In this document: in pieces, positions 1-13,200 of the stretch | Layout of the letters: the number at the start of each line of letters is the position of its first letter | How positions within the stretch are numbered: the first letter of the stretch is position 1 | Source of the DNA: Amoebophrya sp. A120 | Taxonomy: Eukaryota; Sar; Dinophyceae; Syndiniales; Amoebophryaceae | DNA: 64,000 nucleotides | Direction of reading: 5' to 3' | Assembly: GCA_905178155.1 (NCBI GenBank) | Contig: CAJINV010000002.1 | Coordinates: 4,543,694-4,607,693, forward strand | Made by a program: the position numbers and the translations under genes | The notes under the pieces: model-generated | Database searches by the model: none | What the model was told of the DNA's origin: nothing | Seen by the model: the letters and a program-made list of their open reading frames with translations, nothing else

Positions 1-800
1 GGGGCGCGGCCCGTTTCAGCTTTGTTGTCTTTTATTTCCGAGGCACCCCAAGCACAGGCAGAGGTCCTTCGGCGCAATTTCCGGAGAATTCTCTGCCCGG
101 CGTCGGGCAATTGCTCCGGGACGTTTGGGGACCTCTTTGAGGGGCATCATTCGCTGGGGTTTCGCGTTTTTTTTGGGGGCATCTTTTCACCCCTTCCGGA
201 GGCAGCCCCCGGGGCTTGCCGCCGACGCTTTCCTGGTAGTGCATTTACTGGCCCGCAGTCGCCTGGCAGGTCGCGCGGGGCCGGGCAGGCTTGCGCGGCC
301 GCGGGGGCATACCCCGGCAAAGGCTTCGGCGGGCTGCACGGCGGCCCGGCGGGCGGGCGGCGCCGCGGGGACTGAACTCGCACAGGCGCCGCGCTCGCGA
401 TTGGCGGCGGGCCCACCGACTATGTCTATGCGGTCGCGCACAGGGAGGGCGCATCCGCAAAGCCTTCGCCACGAACGTGGGCGCGCCGAATCGATGGGAA
501 ACCAAAAACGCGGCCCAATGTTGCGCGGCATCGTCGAGGTTTGCCCAACCTGTGCAACGCCTCTACTTGCTCGAAGTGTGTGTGCCCGCGCGGCGGGGCA
601 TGCGCATCGCCAACACATAGGGGCGCGCCCCTTGGTGCACTTCGGGACGCCGTGGCGCCTCGCCAACAGCGAATGCCACGCGGCGGGCCCTCCACGAAGT
701 GGGCCCCGGAGGAGCTTGACGTGGCCAGCCTCCAAGCTGATAGACACAGGCCCTGTGGGAACGGGGCGCGATGTCTTCGAGTGTCGCCCAAGTGCTCGGA
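1..800. other. GC-rich upstream block, no gene recognised
   Basis: Very GC-rich sequence. It is open in several frames on both strands, as expected from base composition alone, and none of the translations looks like a real protein. The composition resembles the interior of element U and the satellite region and differs from the exons of the giant gene. It may be intergenic or another inserted element whose left end lies outside the window. Confidence 0.4.
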
Positions 801-1938
801 ACCCGAATCGTCATGCGAAAAAAAATGCATATCAAAATTTTCAGCATACTTGAAAAAAGCGTCGCTGACGCCACCATATTTGCGCGACCGTGAAAATTAT
901 ACGTCAAAAAAAATTGCTCTCCCCTTATTGTTATTGTGGTATCGATCGCGTTTATTTTTATTTGTTATTGTCTATGTTTGTTTTATTGACCTCTTCCTTT
1001 TTGCGAGAGTATCCCAGGATATTCAATTTAACCTATTAATTTGTTGTTTCCGTAGTGTAGTATCTGTAACTGTATATTTTGACCACATGATTCTATAATT
1101 TCTTTTGCGTAAAAGATGGAATCTCACAGTGTCCGTTTGGATCGTCCTTCCGGTTCTCTGCGTGACTTGATGCAGAGTCTCGATTGACCCGGCGTTCTTC
1201 GTGTAGTTGCCAAATGACATATCGTTCTCTAGTGCACTTGCACCATTGCGCCCACGACGTTCACGGTCTTCTTCACCACAATTACTAGTCGCGCATCGCC
1301 GACGGATATTAACCGATGAAGGGAACCGATTTATTATTGGAATCCGAATGAAGCCTGCTTTTGCTTTTCCGTCCTGCTTCTTCGTCATTACGGTCTCCAT
1401 TGGTGGACTACAACCAGTAGCTCCTGACGAAGAGGCGCACAACTTCTACTGCAGAAAGTATAGAAATCATTTCTGCATCCAGTTCGATCGAAAGCCGACA
1501 TCATTATGTTGATTCAAGACCTGCTAAGTACCGCGGCGGGTTCTTGTCCAGCGAGCGACATCACTTTCCCCGCACGTGGGAACAACGAGATCGTCTGCCG
1601 GAAGATAAAGATATGGACGCAAGTTTCACTCGGGTGAACTTCTCTTGAACAAGAGAAGACAGCTCCTGCACATTACAACTTCTTGTTACGAGCGCGACCT
1701 TGCAAAACATGAGGACGTCGAGAGGACTATCACGAAGCTCTTTACGACGAGGACAATCTTCCGGTCTAGTCCACTCTGTAAAGTGACGAAGCGCGACAAA
1801 GATGAAAAAGCTCGGTCGACAGAAGAACCATACTTAAATCAGATCACCCACACGTCGACCAAGCCTGCGCCCGCCAGGTTCTACTCGAGGACGACGTCCT
1901 GACCACTTCGGTCTGACGAGATCAACACCAGCACAAAA
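801..1938 (+). promoter_or_regulatory. Presumed 5' leader and promoter region of the giant gene
   Basis: AT-richer stretch between the GC-rich block and the first ATG. Small open frames at 1207-1512 and 1645-1902 show no recognisable motif. The second is in the same frame as the giant gene and ends at a stop at 1900-1902, so 1939 is the first in-frame ATG after a stop. I cannot place a promoter or a spliced-leader acceptor with confidence. Confidence 0.35.
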
Positions 1939-4254
1939 ATGACCTGGAAGATAATATACCGGATCTGGGTGGGCGTCGGCATAATTGCCGTCGTCATCAC
2001 CTCGATTCGTCTCGGCGCCTTTGCGACGTACCGGAATCATCTACAAGAAGACGATGGAAAGATGAAAGCTGCTACTAGTACTAGAGCTGCTACTTCTACT
2101 AGTCCCGAGGACAATGGGGACGACATCAGCACAAAAGCGACGAGTCAGCCTGAACCTGCTGCTGCTGCTGCTGCACAGCAGGAAATAACTTTTATTCAAG
2201 AGCCCCAAGAACCTCCGAAGGACAACGTGAAACATGAACAACAAGAGGAACAAGCAGCGAAGGAAAAAAATGTTCTTCAAAAGGCAAGAGGCCTGTTGCT
2301 TCATTATCATCACTATGCAATACAAATTTCCCGAAGATCAAGATGTTGATGTACAAGATGCATCACAAATTTCGTGTAAAACTTGTCATGCTAAACTAGC
2401 AAAGAAGAAAAGTTTTGCCATGTAGAGACCGCATTTGTACGTGTACGGGAAATTTACTGTGGATAATCACGATCATGAACATGATGCTGATAAGCCCCAC
2501 CGACCTACCGTTACTGACCGGATGGCAGAGGTCGAGGCCCGATGGGGGCAGAAACATCAACATGGCCGAGATGATCTCGCAAATAAAATCGGGGAAGATC
2601 CTGATGATGATGCTGGCGCAACTGGTGATGAAGATGACGATACCGATTCGCAGGAAGTACCGACCACAAGCAGAGGACATGTAGAGCACCTTCACATAGA
2701 TGAAGAGGGTGACGGGGTCGTAGACGTTTCGCTGATATCCTGTGCAAAAGTATCTGATACTCGTATTGCAGTCATGCGTTGCAAATCATTTTCTTTTTCT
2801 TAAGGTGCAAAGGCATTACAAATTTCATTTCTCATGCTGAGGAAATTTGTATATGCATTTATACATTCAAACACGATACTTTTGCAAAAATCCATAGCTA
2901 ACTAGGCAGCAGCTGCGCAACTTGCTAGCTGGAAAGGAAAGAAATGCAGAGGAAGATGATGAAGAAGATCATGCTTCTCATGACCCACGTCGTTATTTGC
3001 ATTTGCGCGATGGCGATAAAAAACAAACAAAGCGGGACAAGAGTCTCCGGGAGTTTATAAGCCGGGAGGATCTTATTTCAGCAGTATCGGACGAAGAAGT
3101 GAAAAACGAAGAGCAAAAAAGAAAAACGACTAGACAAACTCAGGTTGAAAATAAAGATAAAGAACCTCCACAAGAAGTAGCAGGAGAAATAAATCAACTT
3201 CTAGTACAACCAGTCGAAACAACAACATCCTCAGCTGAAGGTGCGACTTCCTCGGTAGGAGGTCTTGACAGCGAAGAGGAAGAAATTCTCGCTCCAGACG
3301 GCAGAGGGACTGAAGTCCTCGGGGTCATTCCAGCGGGGGAAGAAGTAGAGGACCAACTGCTAGCAGATGAGCAGTTTGCCGCTGCGTCCGTAGTTCCAGT
3401 TCCCGTGCAGGGGCCAGGGGAACAAATGAGTACGCAGGCTTCTCCTGCGATTCCTGTCACTGATGTGAAGAACGACCTAGATACAGCAGCAGGCCCGATA
3501 TTTTCATCAACGCCACCTAGTAGCAGAAGTACAACTACTGCGAGTAATGATAACATCGTCCACGACGTTGAGGACCCGGCGGTTGCCGGAGGCGACGTAC
3601 TAGCGCAGCAAAATATAGAACAAGAACACGCGCCGCCATCATCATCTTCACAGGAAGAAGCTTCTTCTGCAGCTGCGACGACATCGGGTCGTATTGCAAA
3701 AACATCAATAAATACCGATAGCACTAGCACACTTGATGAAAAAGAAAATCCGGAGCAGCAGGTCCAAATAAAGCATGAGAACAACGACCTCCGCGGCGAA
3801 GCGGTAGAAGGAGTAGCAACGATAGTGGCCCATGAAGATGATGTCGCACCAGCAGAACAGCCGGCGCAAGAACTAGTACCTGAACCAGCAGCAAAAGCCT
3901 CGATCCCGGGGTCCTCCCTCTCGTCCGCTGGCACCACACGGATCCAGGCGGAGAAAGCGCAGCTATTGATGCAGAGACGACAAGCGGAACAGGTGCAGCA
4001 CCAGCAGAAGCGAGAAATAACCGAGAAACGCGAGATGAAGACGAGCTCTAGAAGTCTTGCTTCCAGTGCGACATCTCCAGGTGAAGACGGGAAAATGACG
4101 GAGCAGAATCAATTTGACGAGCAGATGGAACGGGATATGAAAAGCGGGAACGCCGCGACGTTCGGCAACGCGCAAACTTACGACGACCCAACCACGGAGG
4201 AGATCGAAGCGCTAGTGGACGACTACCAATTGAAAAAAGAATTCGACCAGATGT
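1939..4254 (+). CDS. Giant gene, N-terminal part: hydrophobic anchor and acidic disordered region
   Basis: Exons 1939-2313, 2471-2735 and 2902-4254, residues 1 to about 664. Residues 4-30 form a hydrophobic segment (IIYRIWVGVGIIAVVITSIR) after a short basic start, which looks like an uncleaved signal anchor or a signal peptide. The rest is low complexity: poly-Ala coded by a GCT run near 2158-2171, Asp/Glu-rich stretches, and repeated Ser/Thr/Glu/Gln. The 1.35-kb exon 2902-4254 is the longest uninterrupted exon of the window. Near its end the chain becomes charged and helical. Topology (N-in anchor, bulk outside) is inference. Confidence 0.85.
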
Positions 4255-7200
4255 TATGCAATGTAAATTTCCCGTACATGTACAAAATGCATGACAAATT
4301 TCGCTGACTTGCAGTGTCCAACTTGTCATGCTAGACTAGGATTGAAGGCAAGTTTTGTCATGCAGAGACTCCATGTGTACGTGTACGGGAAATTTACTGT
4401 GGATAGATGTACGAAAAGTGCTACGACCCGCAGTGTATGCATTGCAAAAGTATCGTACTCGTTTGAATGCAAATCTTCCATGACAAATCTCGTTCTCAAG
4501 GGAAACCAGCATGACAAACTTGATTTCTCATGCTGAGGAAATTTGTAATGCAATTTACTATTAGAAGAAGTGCGATACTTTTGCAGTTCATACAGTGCAC
4601 TCAGCTGGTGTTCAAAATTATGTGCGGCACGAGGGTGGTCTGCGTGCCAGATGCCAGCACAACTTTCCTCACGCAAAAGCTCGAGGCCGATCGGGCGCGA
4701 TTCAAAGCGAACAGCCTGCTCAAGCCTGGCGCCGGTGGGCCGGGGATAATTATGTCACCGGAAGAGGATTACCAAAAAATGCAAACATGTCCGGGTCTGG
4801 AACAACACCCAAACTTGTGATGCTTCGTCTGGATCATGCTAAAAAAACCTGTATTGCATGACCAGCAAGAGGATTCAAATTTGGCTACGCGGTGGAAAGG
4901 GCATTTATCATGCTGGATGCGCATAGATAAAAAGCGCTCAAAAAATCGGTGATGCTATGGCATACATCACAGACATCATGGACCATGGAAAGTGTGCATG
5001 ACAAACTTGTGCTCTTCCAGATGACTCAGACATTTTTGCATCTGATAAGGATCAGGAATTCAAGAACACCACGCCAGCGGGTCCTAGTTCGTCGTCGTCC
5101 GGAAACGTAAATCCCTTCGCTTTCAACCGCCAGTTTCATCCTAGACCAGAGGACGAGAACCCGCTGGATGTCGCTTTGCTGGATTCACAAACGTATCCTG
5201 TGCAAAAGTATCTGATACTCGTATTGCAGTGATGCATTACAAATCTTTTTGTGAAAGAAAATCAGCATTACAAATTTTATTTCTCATGCTGAGGAAATTT
5301 GTAATGCATTTATACGAGTACGATACTTGTTCTGCAGCTGCATAAAACGCCTTTTTTCGCCGTGGAGCAGAAAGAAGCGGAACTTCACGACCACGGGCAG
5401 CAAGGAGCTACTTCTTACGCAATGCAAAAGCATCGCAATAGAAGAAATCGCATCACAAATTTTGTCAACATTAAAAAAATAGCAGTGAATTTGTAATGGT
5501 GAATATGGCCACACAGAGGTAGATCTGTTATGCACGATTGCGTCGAGTGGTACTGGTACTCGTACGAGTGCCATGATGCTTTTGCTGTGCATACTTCTGG
5601 TGGAGCAGCCGCGCGCCCGCTCCCGATGGACACCACCATGGAAAAGTTGGCCACCCTCGCGGCACATTGCGAGGCGGACGAACTTTGCACGGCTTTCATC
5701 TCTTTCGACGATGACACGCTGCGGACGCGGGAAGTACCCCCCGCGGAGGTGGCAGAAAAGGAGGAAAAGGAACTCAGCAAAAGAATCGACGAACTGTACA
5801 ACTCCGCATTTAACACAGCAATATCAAATGCAAATATGTCTGGGCCTGGAAACTTGAGTTGCTGATTCTTGCACTGCAGACTGGTCGGTTGTACGGTATA
5901 ACAGCATGACAAGTTATCCTCGCCCCATTGCGGGCTCATTCGTGTTTAGCATGACAAGCTGACTCCATCCAGCACGACAAAAATAAGAATGGTCAATCGT
6001 ATTTATGCATCACAGAGACAGATCTTGTTGTCCCTGAGCTTGAGGTCTCGCAGTACAAATCTAGACCCAAATGACGCATTTGCATTTGATAAGGAAATGT
6101 AGTTGACAACGGTGAGGGCGAGCTGCATTCCTCTGCTTCTACGACTGGTGGAGGGGTGTTGAGCGACATCAAAGATAAACACTCTCCTCAGCCCTTGGAC
6201 TTGCATCTGGCGGAGGATTATCAACTGTAAAAATGTCTGGGTCTGGAAGAGTGTAAACTTGTCATGCAGGTTTTTTATGACCCATGAGGTCTGTGATGCG
6301 GAACCTAGCACGACAGACTCTGTGAGGTCTCTGCCATGCCTATCCTGCATGAGTAGAAACTCCCTCCCAACTCGGTCGAAAGTGGACAGCTTTTGGCACT
6401 CATGCAACACAGATTTTTTCATGATTCGGATTTACCATGACAAGTTGCAATCTTCCAGACCCAGACATATTTGCAATCCATAAGGATTCGATCAAGTTCG
6501 GGGACTTTTTCGATGTCTACGAAGACGAGGAGATATTGGAACACATCCGAAATACTGCGGCACGGAAGCAATTAGCTGTGTCAGATTTTAGGACAATGTC
6601 AAACAGTTTGACTGATGAAGTAACGCAAAGAGGAACGTATCAACGGGCCCCGGGGACCATGGTATGAACTACTGCAAAAGTATCCGATACTCGTATAAAT
6701 GCATTACGAATTTTCTCAGCATGAGAAATGTAATTTGTAATGCGGATTTATTTTAGGAAAAAAAATTGTAATGCATGATTGCAATACGAGTGTGATACTT
6801 TTGCACAGGATACATCGACATGGACGAGTATATATCAACTGTAAAAATGTCTGGGTCTGGGAGAATCCAGCTTGTCATGCTGATTTTGGATTCTAAAAAA
6901 ATCTGTACTGCATGAGCAGCAATAAAGAGAGCCCAAGCTTTGCTACACGGAAAGAGCATTTGCCATGCGGTATAGGCATCAGGAAGCCCTCACAAAATCT
7001 GTGATGCATGGGCACGCATCACAGACATCAGGAGTCATGCAACATGTGCATGACGAACCTGGCAATCTTCCAGACCCAGACATTTTTACATTTGATAGTA
7101 TATCAGGATGAAAAATTATCCCCCCTCTCATATCAAAACGAAGTTTCTGATGCTGGCTCTGCGTTGTACACAAATGAGATTTGTCTTGCTGGCAAGGCTG

Positions 7201-10200
7201 CAGCCAGGCCCATATCAAGCCTGCAACACAGAGACGATTTGTGGTCACAAATGAGCAACGCAAATTTTCGAAAACGTACCTTGTCAATACGGGCGGGGGG
7301 GGAATAAATATCCTCGCGATAGAGTACGTGACGAATACAATCGCGAAGGAACATATCGCAGGAAAAAAATGTTTCACTGTAAACTTGTAATGCGCAGAGA
7401 TGAAGGCACCCCATCCCCAGAAGGATTTGTCTTGCTACACATGCAAGACAATGGATTTTTTTAGCTGTCTTTTCCCTTAGGAACCTAGCATCACAAAAAA
7501 TTTTCTCTGTCATGTTGAGCAAACCTGTTCTGCAAAACTTGCAAATCGTTTACAAAATCCTTACAGTGAAACACTTTTTTCTTGCGATAGAAAACGAAAT
7601 ACTCGGGGAGGACGCTGACTACAGAGAAGGTGATGAAAGTAAACGTGAGCCGGGTCGTACATATCCAAGAAAGAAACGTTGTTAGTGTAAATTTGTGATG
7701 CGCAACGTGCAAGATGATTGCGTCTGTCATGCTTGGCATGCATCGTAGGGTCCATTAAAGGGCGTTTTCGCGTACTATCTGCGCATGACAGGTTTTTGCT
7801 GTCATGCCAGACAAATTTGTAATGCTGTTCCTCCAAAAAAGTTACACCTACAATGTTTTTTTCTTAGATAGTACAACTGCCAGGAGTACTAGACGCGACG
7901 TCGACGCTGTTGCGCCGCCCAGCGAGGATGAGGATGACCTTGACGACCTCGACGATTTTATCGCAAGAAAAAACTGTTTCACTGTGAACTTGTGATGCAG
8001 AAAATGGATCGCAGAAGTGTGTGTCATCTACACATGCAAGACAGTGGATTTCTAGCTGTGTCTTCCCCGCCTAGGAACCCCGTATGACAGATTTTCAGTG
8101 TCATGCGGAACAAACTTGTGATGCAGATTTTGCAAAATCACCACAGTGAAGCAGTTTTTTCGTGGGATAGATTTGGACGAGGAAAAAGAGTTTGAGGAGG
8201 ATTTTCTTTTGTTCGAGCGGGCGCGCAACGCAGTGGGTCTCCCCATTGGCTGTCCGTTGGACTCGGGCGCGCTCATCATTGCCTCTATGCCCACCATATC
8301 CTGTGCAAAAGTATCGTACTCGTATTGCAATCATGCATTACAAATCTTTTTCTCAAGGTCACTCAGCATTACAAAATTCATTTCCCATGCTGAGGAAATT
8401 TGTAATGCATTTCTACGAGTACGATACTTTTACAGTTGATACACCAAGGAGAGTCAGTTTGGCAACACCGCCGGAGCACTCGATATCGATGTGGCCGCGG
8501 CGCAGCTGAGAGCAGAGAGGAACAAAAATATTGACCACAAAGGCAAGGAAGTACAACAGACTGCGCAGCAGGTGGAGCCCGATGGTAGTGCAACAGGAGC
8601 CGAAGGAGAAGATGTTCTTGCTGCAACTACAGCTGCAGCTCCAGGCACTAGCGACAGCGATCAAGACACTGTAGCTGCCCCAGCAATTACCACCTCGGAA
8701 GATGTTGATAAAGAAAAAACATCAGGTGGCTCTTTTCAACAAGAACAAGCGAAAAATCCGTACCAGGGCACGGATGAGCTCCATGCGCTGGGGCCCGAAT
8801 ATCAGCTAGGTTTTGGGAGGTTCAGCTACAGCAAATTTCTGGACCCGTATGCAAAGCAAATGTATCGTACTCCTCGTGGTATTGCAATACAGATTAGCTC
8901 AGCATGACAAATGGAATTTCTCATGCGGATTTAGCTCCAAAAAGAAATCTGTCTTGCATGACTGCGATAATTAGTACGAGTGCGATACTTTTGCAAAGGA
9001 TAACCCGGGGTGGAAGACAAAAAACAAATTGTGTGACAAAGAGGAGCTCCCGTTGCTGCGTGCCCCGCTGAAAACCACAGTGACGGTCGACAGTGTTGTC
9101 TTCGAGAAAACTGCCATGGAGGAGGAGGAAAGGGAGCTAAAGCGGTTCAGCAAAGAAAATGAAAGGGACAAGACGACTCATTCTACATTCACGGAAGTCC
9201 TCCTTGATGAAGTCAAGACAACCAATGCAGCAGCTGCTGCTGCTCACACTGCTTTTCTGGCGGAAGACCCGGGGACTCTGGGTCAAAGAACTACTGGCGC
9301 AAAAACTTCCTCCACTGTCAGCGTGGACGAAGCCGGTGCAGCAAGCCTGGTCGAGATTGAAGACGAGGAGGACGCAGAGTCGATATAGCGTCGTAAAAGT
9401 TGTATTTGACTAAGACCGTAAAAAAATTTTTGCGCGCATTTTTTCGCGGCGCCTATCTAGTAAACCTGTGCACGCAGACAAAAGGTCAATCCCAGTGCCG
9501 TTTATTTTGGCCCGCCTATGCGAAGCGCTTCTCAATAGCTAAATATGGACTGCTGCGGAGGTGAACGATTGCGGATCTGCCTCGGAGCGCCCTTAAAGCC
9601 CCGAGCTGCTTCAGCAGGTCCTCACGCAGGTCAGCGGCTAGGCAATGGGTCTCACTTTGTGCAGGTCGGTCGGAGTCGAGGGCGCAAATGGAACTGCCCG
9701 CGGCTGCGTTTCCAGTTGGTTCTAATGCCGTGCAGCTGTGCGCGCGTGTACCGGCACGCACGCGCGCTTTTTGCCTTTGTGGTTTTTTCTTGAAAAAGCG
9801 AGAAAGCCGACAGCCTCTCGGACGGGGTTCCCGGAGGGGCTCTGGGACCCCTTTTGGGGAGGGGTAGTACCATCGTGATTCAAAGAAAAAAAGATGGGCT
9901 TTTTGCTAGGGTTCCGGGCACCCCTCCGCCCCCCCCTTTTTGTTAGGGTTCCGGAAAGGCCTTCGCGACTAACATATGTGCGCGGAACTCGCTAGAGACA
10001 ACATCGCCAGGGCCTGCGTAGACATCTCTTGGGGCGTTTGCAGCTTCGCATCTTGATCCAGGCCATAGCTGCAAACAGCTGCAGTGGGCGAGCAATCCGG
10101 AAAAAGGAGCGAAGCGTTGTGAGTGCCCGGCGCTTTCTCTGTGAAAGCATCAGCCGCGAAACAATCCTCAGCGCCCCGCCCTCCTCCATGTCATTCTCCG

Positions 10201-13200
10201 CATAGCGGGCAGAGAATTGCTTCTGATAAGCTAGCTAAAACAAACGGCGCTCAAGTCAGTCTCTCACTCGCGTGCACGGGTTTAGTAGCAACACGCCGCG
10301 AAAAAATGCGCGCAGAAAATTTTTTACGGCTTTAGCCAAGTACAACTTTTACGACGCTATAAAGCCTGGTCGAGATTGAAGACGAGGAGGACGCAGAGTC
10401 GGCTTTTGATGTAGGCCCTAAAAAATCCATCTCTACGCCCATCTTTTCAAAATTTGCTCTATCGGTTTGCCGCCATTTCGTTGCATTCTCATACATAAAG
10501 CCTCTCGAGCAGCTCGACCGCAGATCCTGGCTGGCGATATTGCCTGACAGATTTTCCGGGTCTTGTTTTTCTTTTTGCAGCTTGGTGGAGGAGTGTGGTA
10601 GGAGTTGTGAGGCCAACTTGTCATGCACATCTCCGCGACATGCAGAAACAAGAACAAAACCGGGAGAATTTTACTGGGTGCGCGCCAAGTCCTGAACCGC
10701 TAGGGGTTTGGGAAGCTGCGCAGAAGATGCGGTGGGCGCTGTTTCCGAATCAGGCCCAAGCCAGGCCGGGGCTGATAAGAGGGGGGGCGCAGCCTTTCGC
10801 TTGGCTGCGCCTTGTGGAGGGTAAATTCGCCGGGGGCATTTTCCGCGTTTGTCGCTATTGCCGGGCGCCTTGCCTTACCTGCGCAAGCAGAGGCGCGCTC
10901 AGGGTCCATGGCCTCATATGATTGGGAGGCTCGTTTGGGTGGCTTTTCTCTTTGGGGTCTTTGGCTTGCGTTTCTGCCCCGGGCCTCGGGGCAGAAATAG
11001 AACAGCCCGGCTTGGCGCGTTTGCAAAGGCGGACGCGCAGCCGCCATCGAAGAGGCGCTACGCGATAATCGGCGAGGGCGCCACGCAATCAACTGGCCAA
11101 AATTTGAAAAGATGGGCGAAAAGGTGGATATTTTAGGGCCTTCATTTGAGATTGAAGATGAGGAGGACGCAGAGTCGGCTTTTGATGTTGATCTCGATGC
11201 TGGTCTTGAAGACATCGCTGAGCAGAAGGAAGAAGGGCCGGAAATACTGAATGAACCACCCGAGCATTCTTCGCCCCCCATGCGTGTATCCCCGACTTCA
11301 TCCCCATCAAGGGTTCCACCTTCTGCAACACGACGACAGTACACGGTTCCAAAGCGACCCTCGAAGTTTTTCCAGAAGGAGCTTTTGCGGCAACAAATGG
11401 AACAGGGAAGGATGAAAAGTTCTTCTTTTTCTCAACAGGGGAAGGAATTCCCCAATTCATCTGAAGAGGTGGTAGACCACGACTTGCATGATCAGGGAGC
11501 AGCAGTAGAGTCTGCTGCCAAGAATGCCGGCGCGCAACAAGCGGCAAGTACTATCCCGACAGCGAGCAGATTCGCGTTTGCCCGTGCCCAAGATGGTAGT
11601 AGTACGCCAGGGCAGCACCTCCACGACGGCAAAAATGATCCAGCTGAAGAGGATGCTGATGAGGAGGGCACAACCCCGCCGGTTCAAAAGGAAAATAACC
11701 CAACCCCGCCCACCGCCGCGCAAGTTGTAAAAGAACCTCCGAACTACAATAACAAAGTAGGACCTGATTCCGGAGGTGATAAAGATAAAGAAGAGACTGT
11801 CGCGCGACGATGTGGGATTCTCAATTGTTACATTGTCAGCTGTTACATGAATTTGTGATGGTACAAGAGTGAAACAGGGAGAGGCCGGATCTTGCAACTC
11901 TTGCATTACAAATTCGGCACAGATTCCCATGCTGTTTAGCCCTTCCAAAATTTGTAATGCGAAGTAGCTCCACCGTTTGCGTTTGGACGCTGATGCTCAT
12001 TTTGCATGGCAAATCATGTAACAGTTGAGAGTGTAACATTTGAGAACGCCATAGACGAGCCGTGCGCGTTATCGAAGCGGTGTCAACGCCTCGGCGAATC
12101 CTCACGGCCGAGAGCAGCAGCTTCATGGACATAAACCAAGGCATATCACAGGCAAAAGTGTATAGCGTCAATGGAATTTGTGTTGCAGTAATGCATCAAA
12201 AAACGTGCCCAAATTTGTCATGCATACCATGCATACAGATACAACAAGGCAAAATTTGTCATGCATGTTTGCAATCTAATATGAGATCCGCCACCGTTAG
12301 CACTTTTTCCTTTGATAAGGCACCAACCCCTTTGCAGAGGCGATGAGCCCGAACGTCGCCGCGTTTCACCAACCCACACCCGAACTGCACTCGAACGCCG
12401 CTAGTAGAAGTGCGGCCCTGGGGAGTACGGACTCGTTGACCAACCCGCGGGGGGGTGGGAAAGGCCGGTTTGGCACCGACGGCCTGTCCGATGACCTGGA
12501 GGAAACCAACGAGAGCATGCTACAACAGCGGTACAAAACTACCCGGCCCCTGTATCAAAAGGAAAAATCCCGCCTCCCCATATCAAAACGAAGCTTCTGA
12601 TGCTGGATTTCCGTACACCAATCAGATCTTCCTTGCAGTAGAGGACTGTAGACATACGCCAAGCCTGAATGGAGAGGTTTTGGCAGAGGCAACTAGCATG
12701 ACAAACGTCTAGGCTGTAAGCCCAACAGCATGTTGACAAACCGCCTCCATAATGCGGCGGACTCTCTGGGTTCGCCTTCTTGCAACACAGAGAGTATTTG
12801 TGGTCACAAATCTGCATCACAAATTTTCAGACGAGTGCGTTTTCAGTATGGGGAGGGGGGATTTTTCCTCACAATACCCTGTACGTGAAAAAGCAAGCTT
12901 ACGAGACCGCGAAGCAAACCTATGGATGTGTCAGGATCGAAATTGTCAAAAATGAAACAGTTTGTCATGCATAAAATGCAGCGCAGAGGCAGAGATTGTC
13001 TCTATTGCAGAGGACGCAAGAGAGGCAGACTGTAAGCCTGTGGAGGGGTAGAAGTAGAGCTGCTCAAGTAGCATGACAAAAGGCGTCGTCCTTACCCAAA
13101 CAGCATGACAAATTGGATTGAGATAATTCTACCCAAATTTGTCATGCGCCACAAAATGCCAGCCCGTAGTAGCACAGTCTGTTTTTGTCATGCGCCACCT

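Noticed and set aside
125-853. 242-codon open frame in the upstream GC-rich block
   Set aside because: Competing frames of similar length exist on both strands, and the translation has no protein-like features.
2041-4329. Minus-strand open frames opposite the first exons
   Set aside because: They are complements of low-complexity acidic coding sequence and are Ser/Leu/Cys-rich shadows.
5599-5821. PAN/Apple domain
   Set aside because: Only one Cys-containing motif (CEADELCTAF) fits. The remaining cysteines and length do not, so I do not annotate it.
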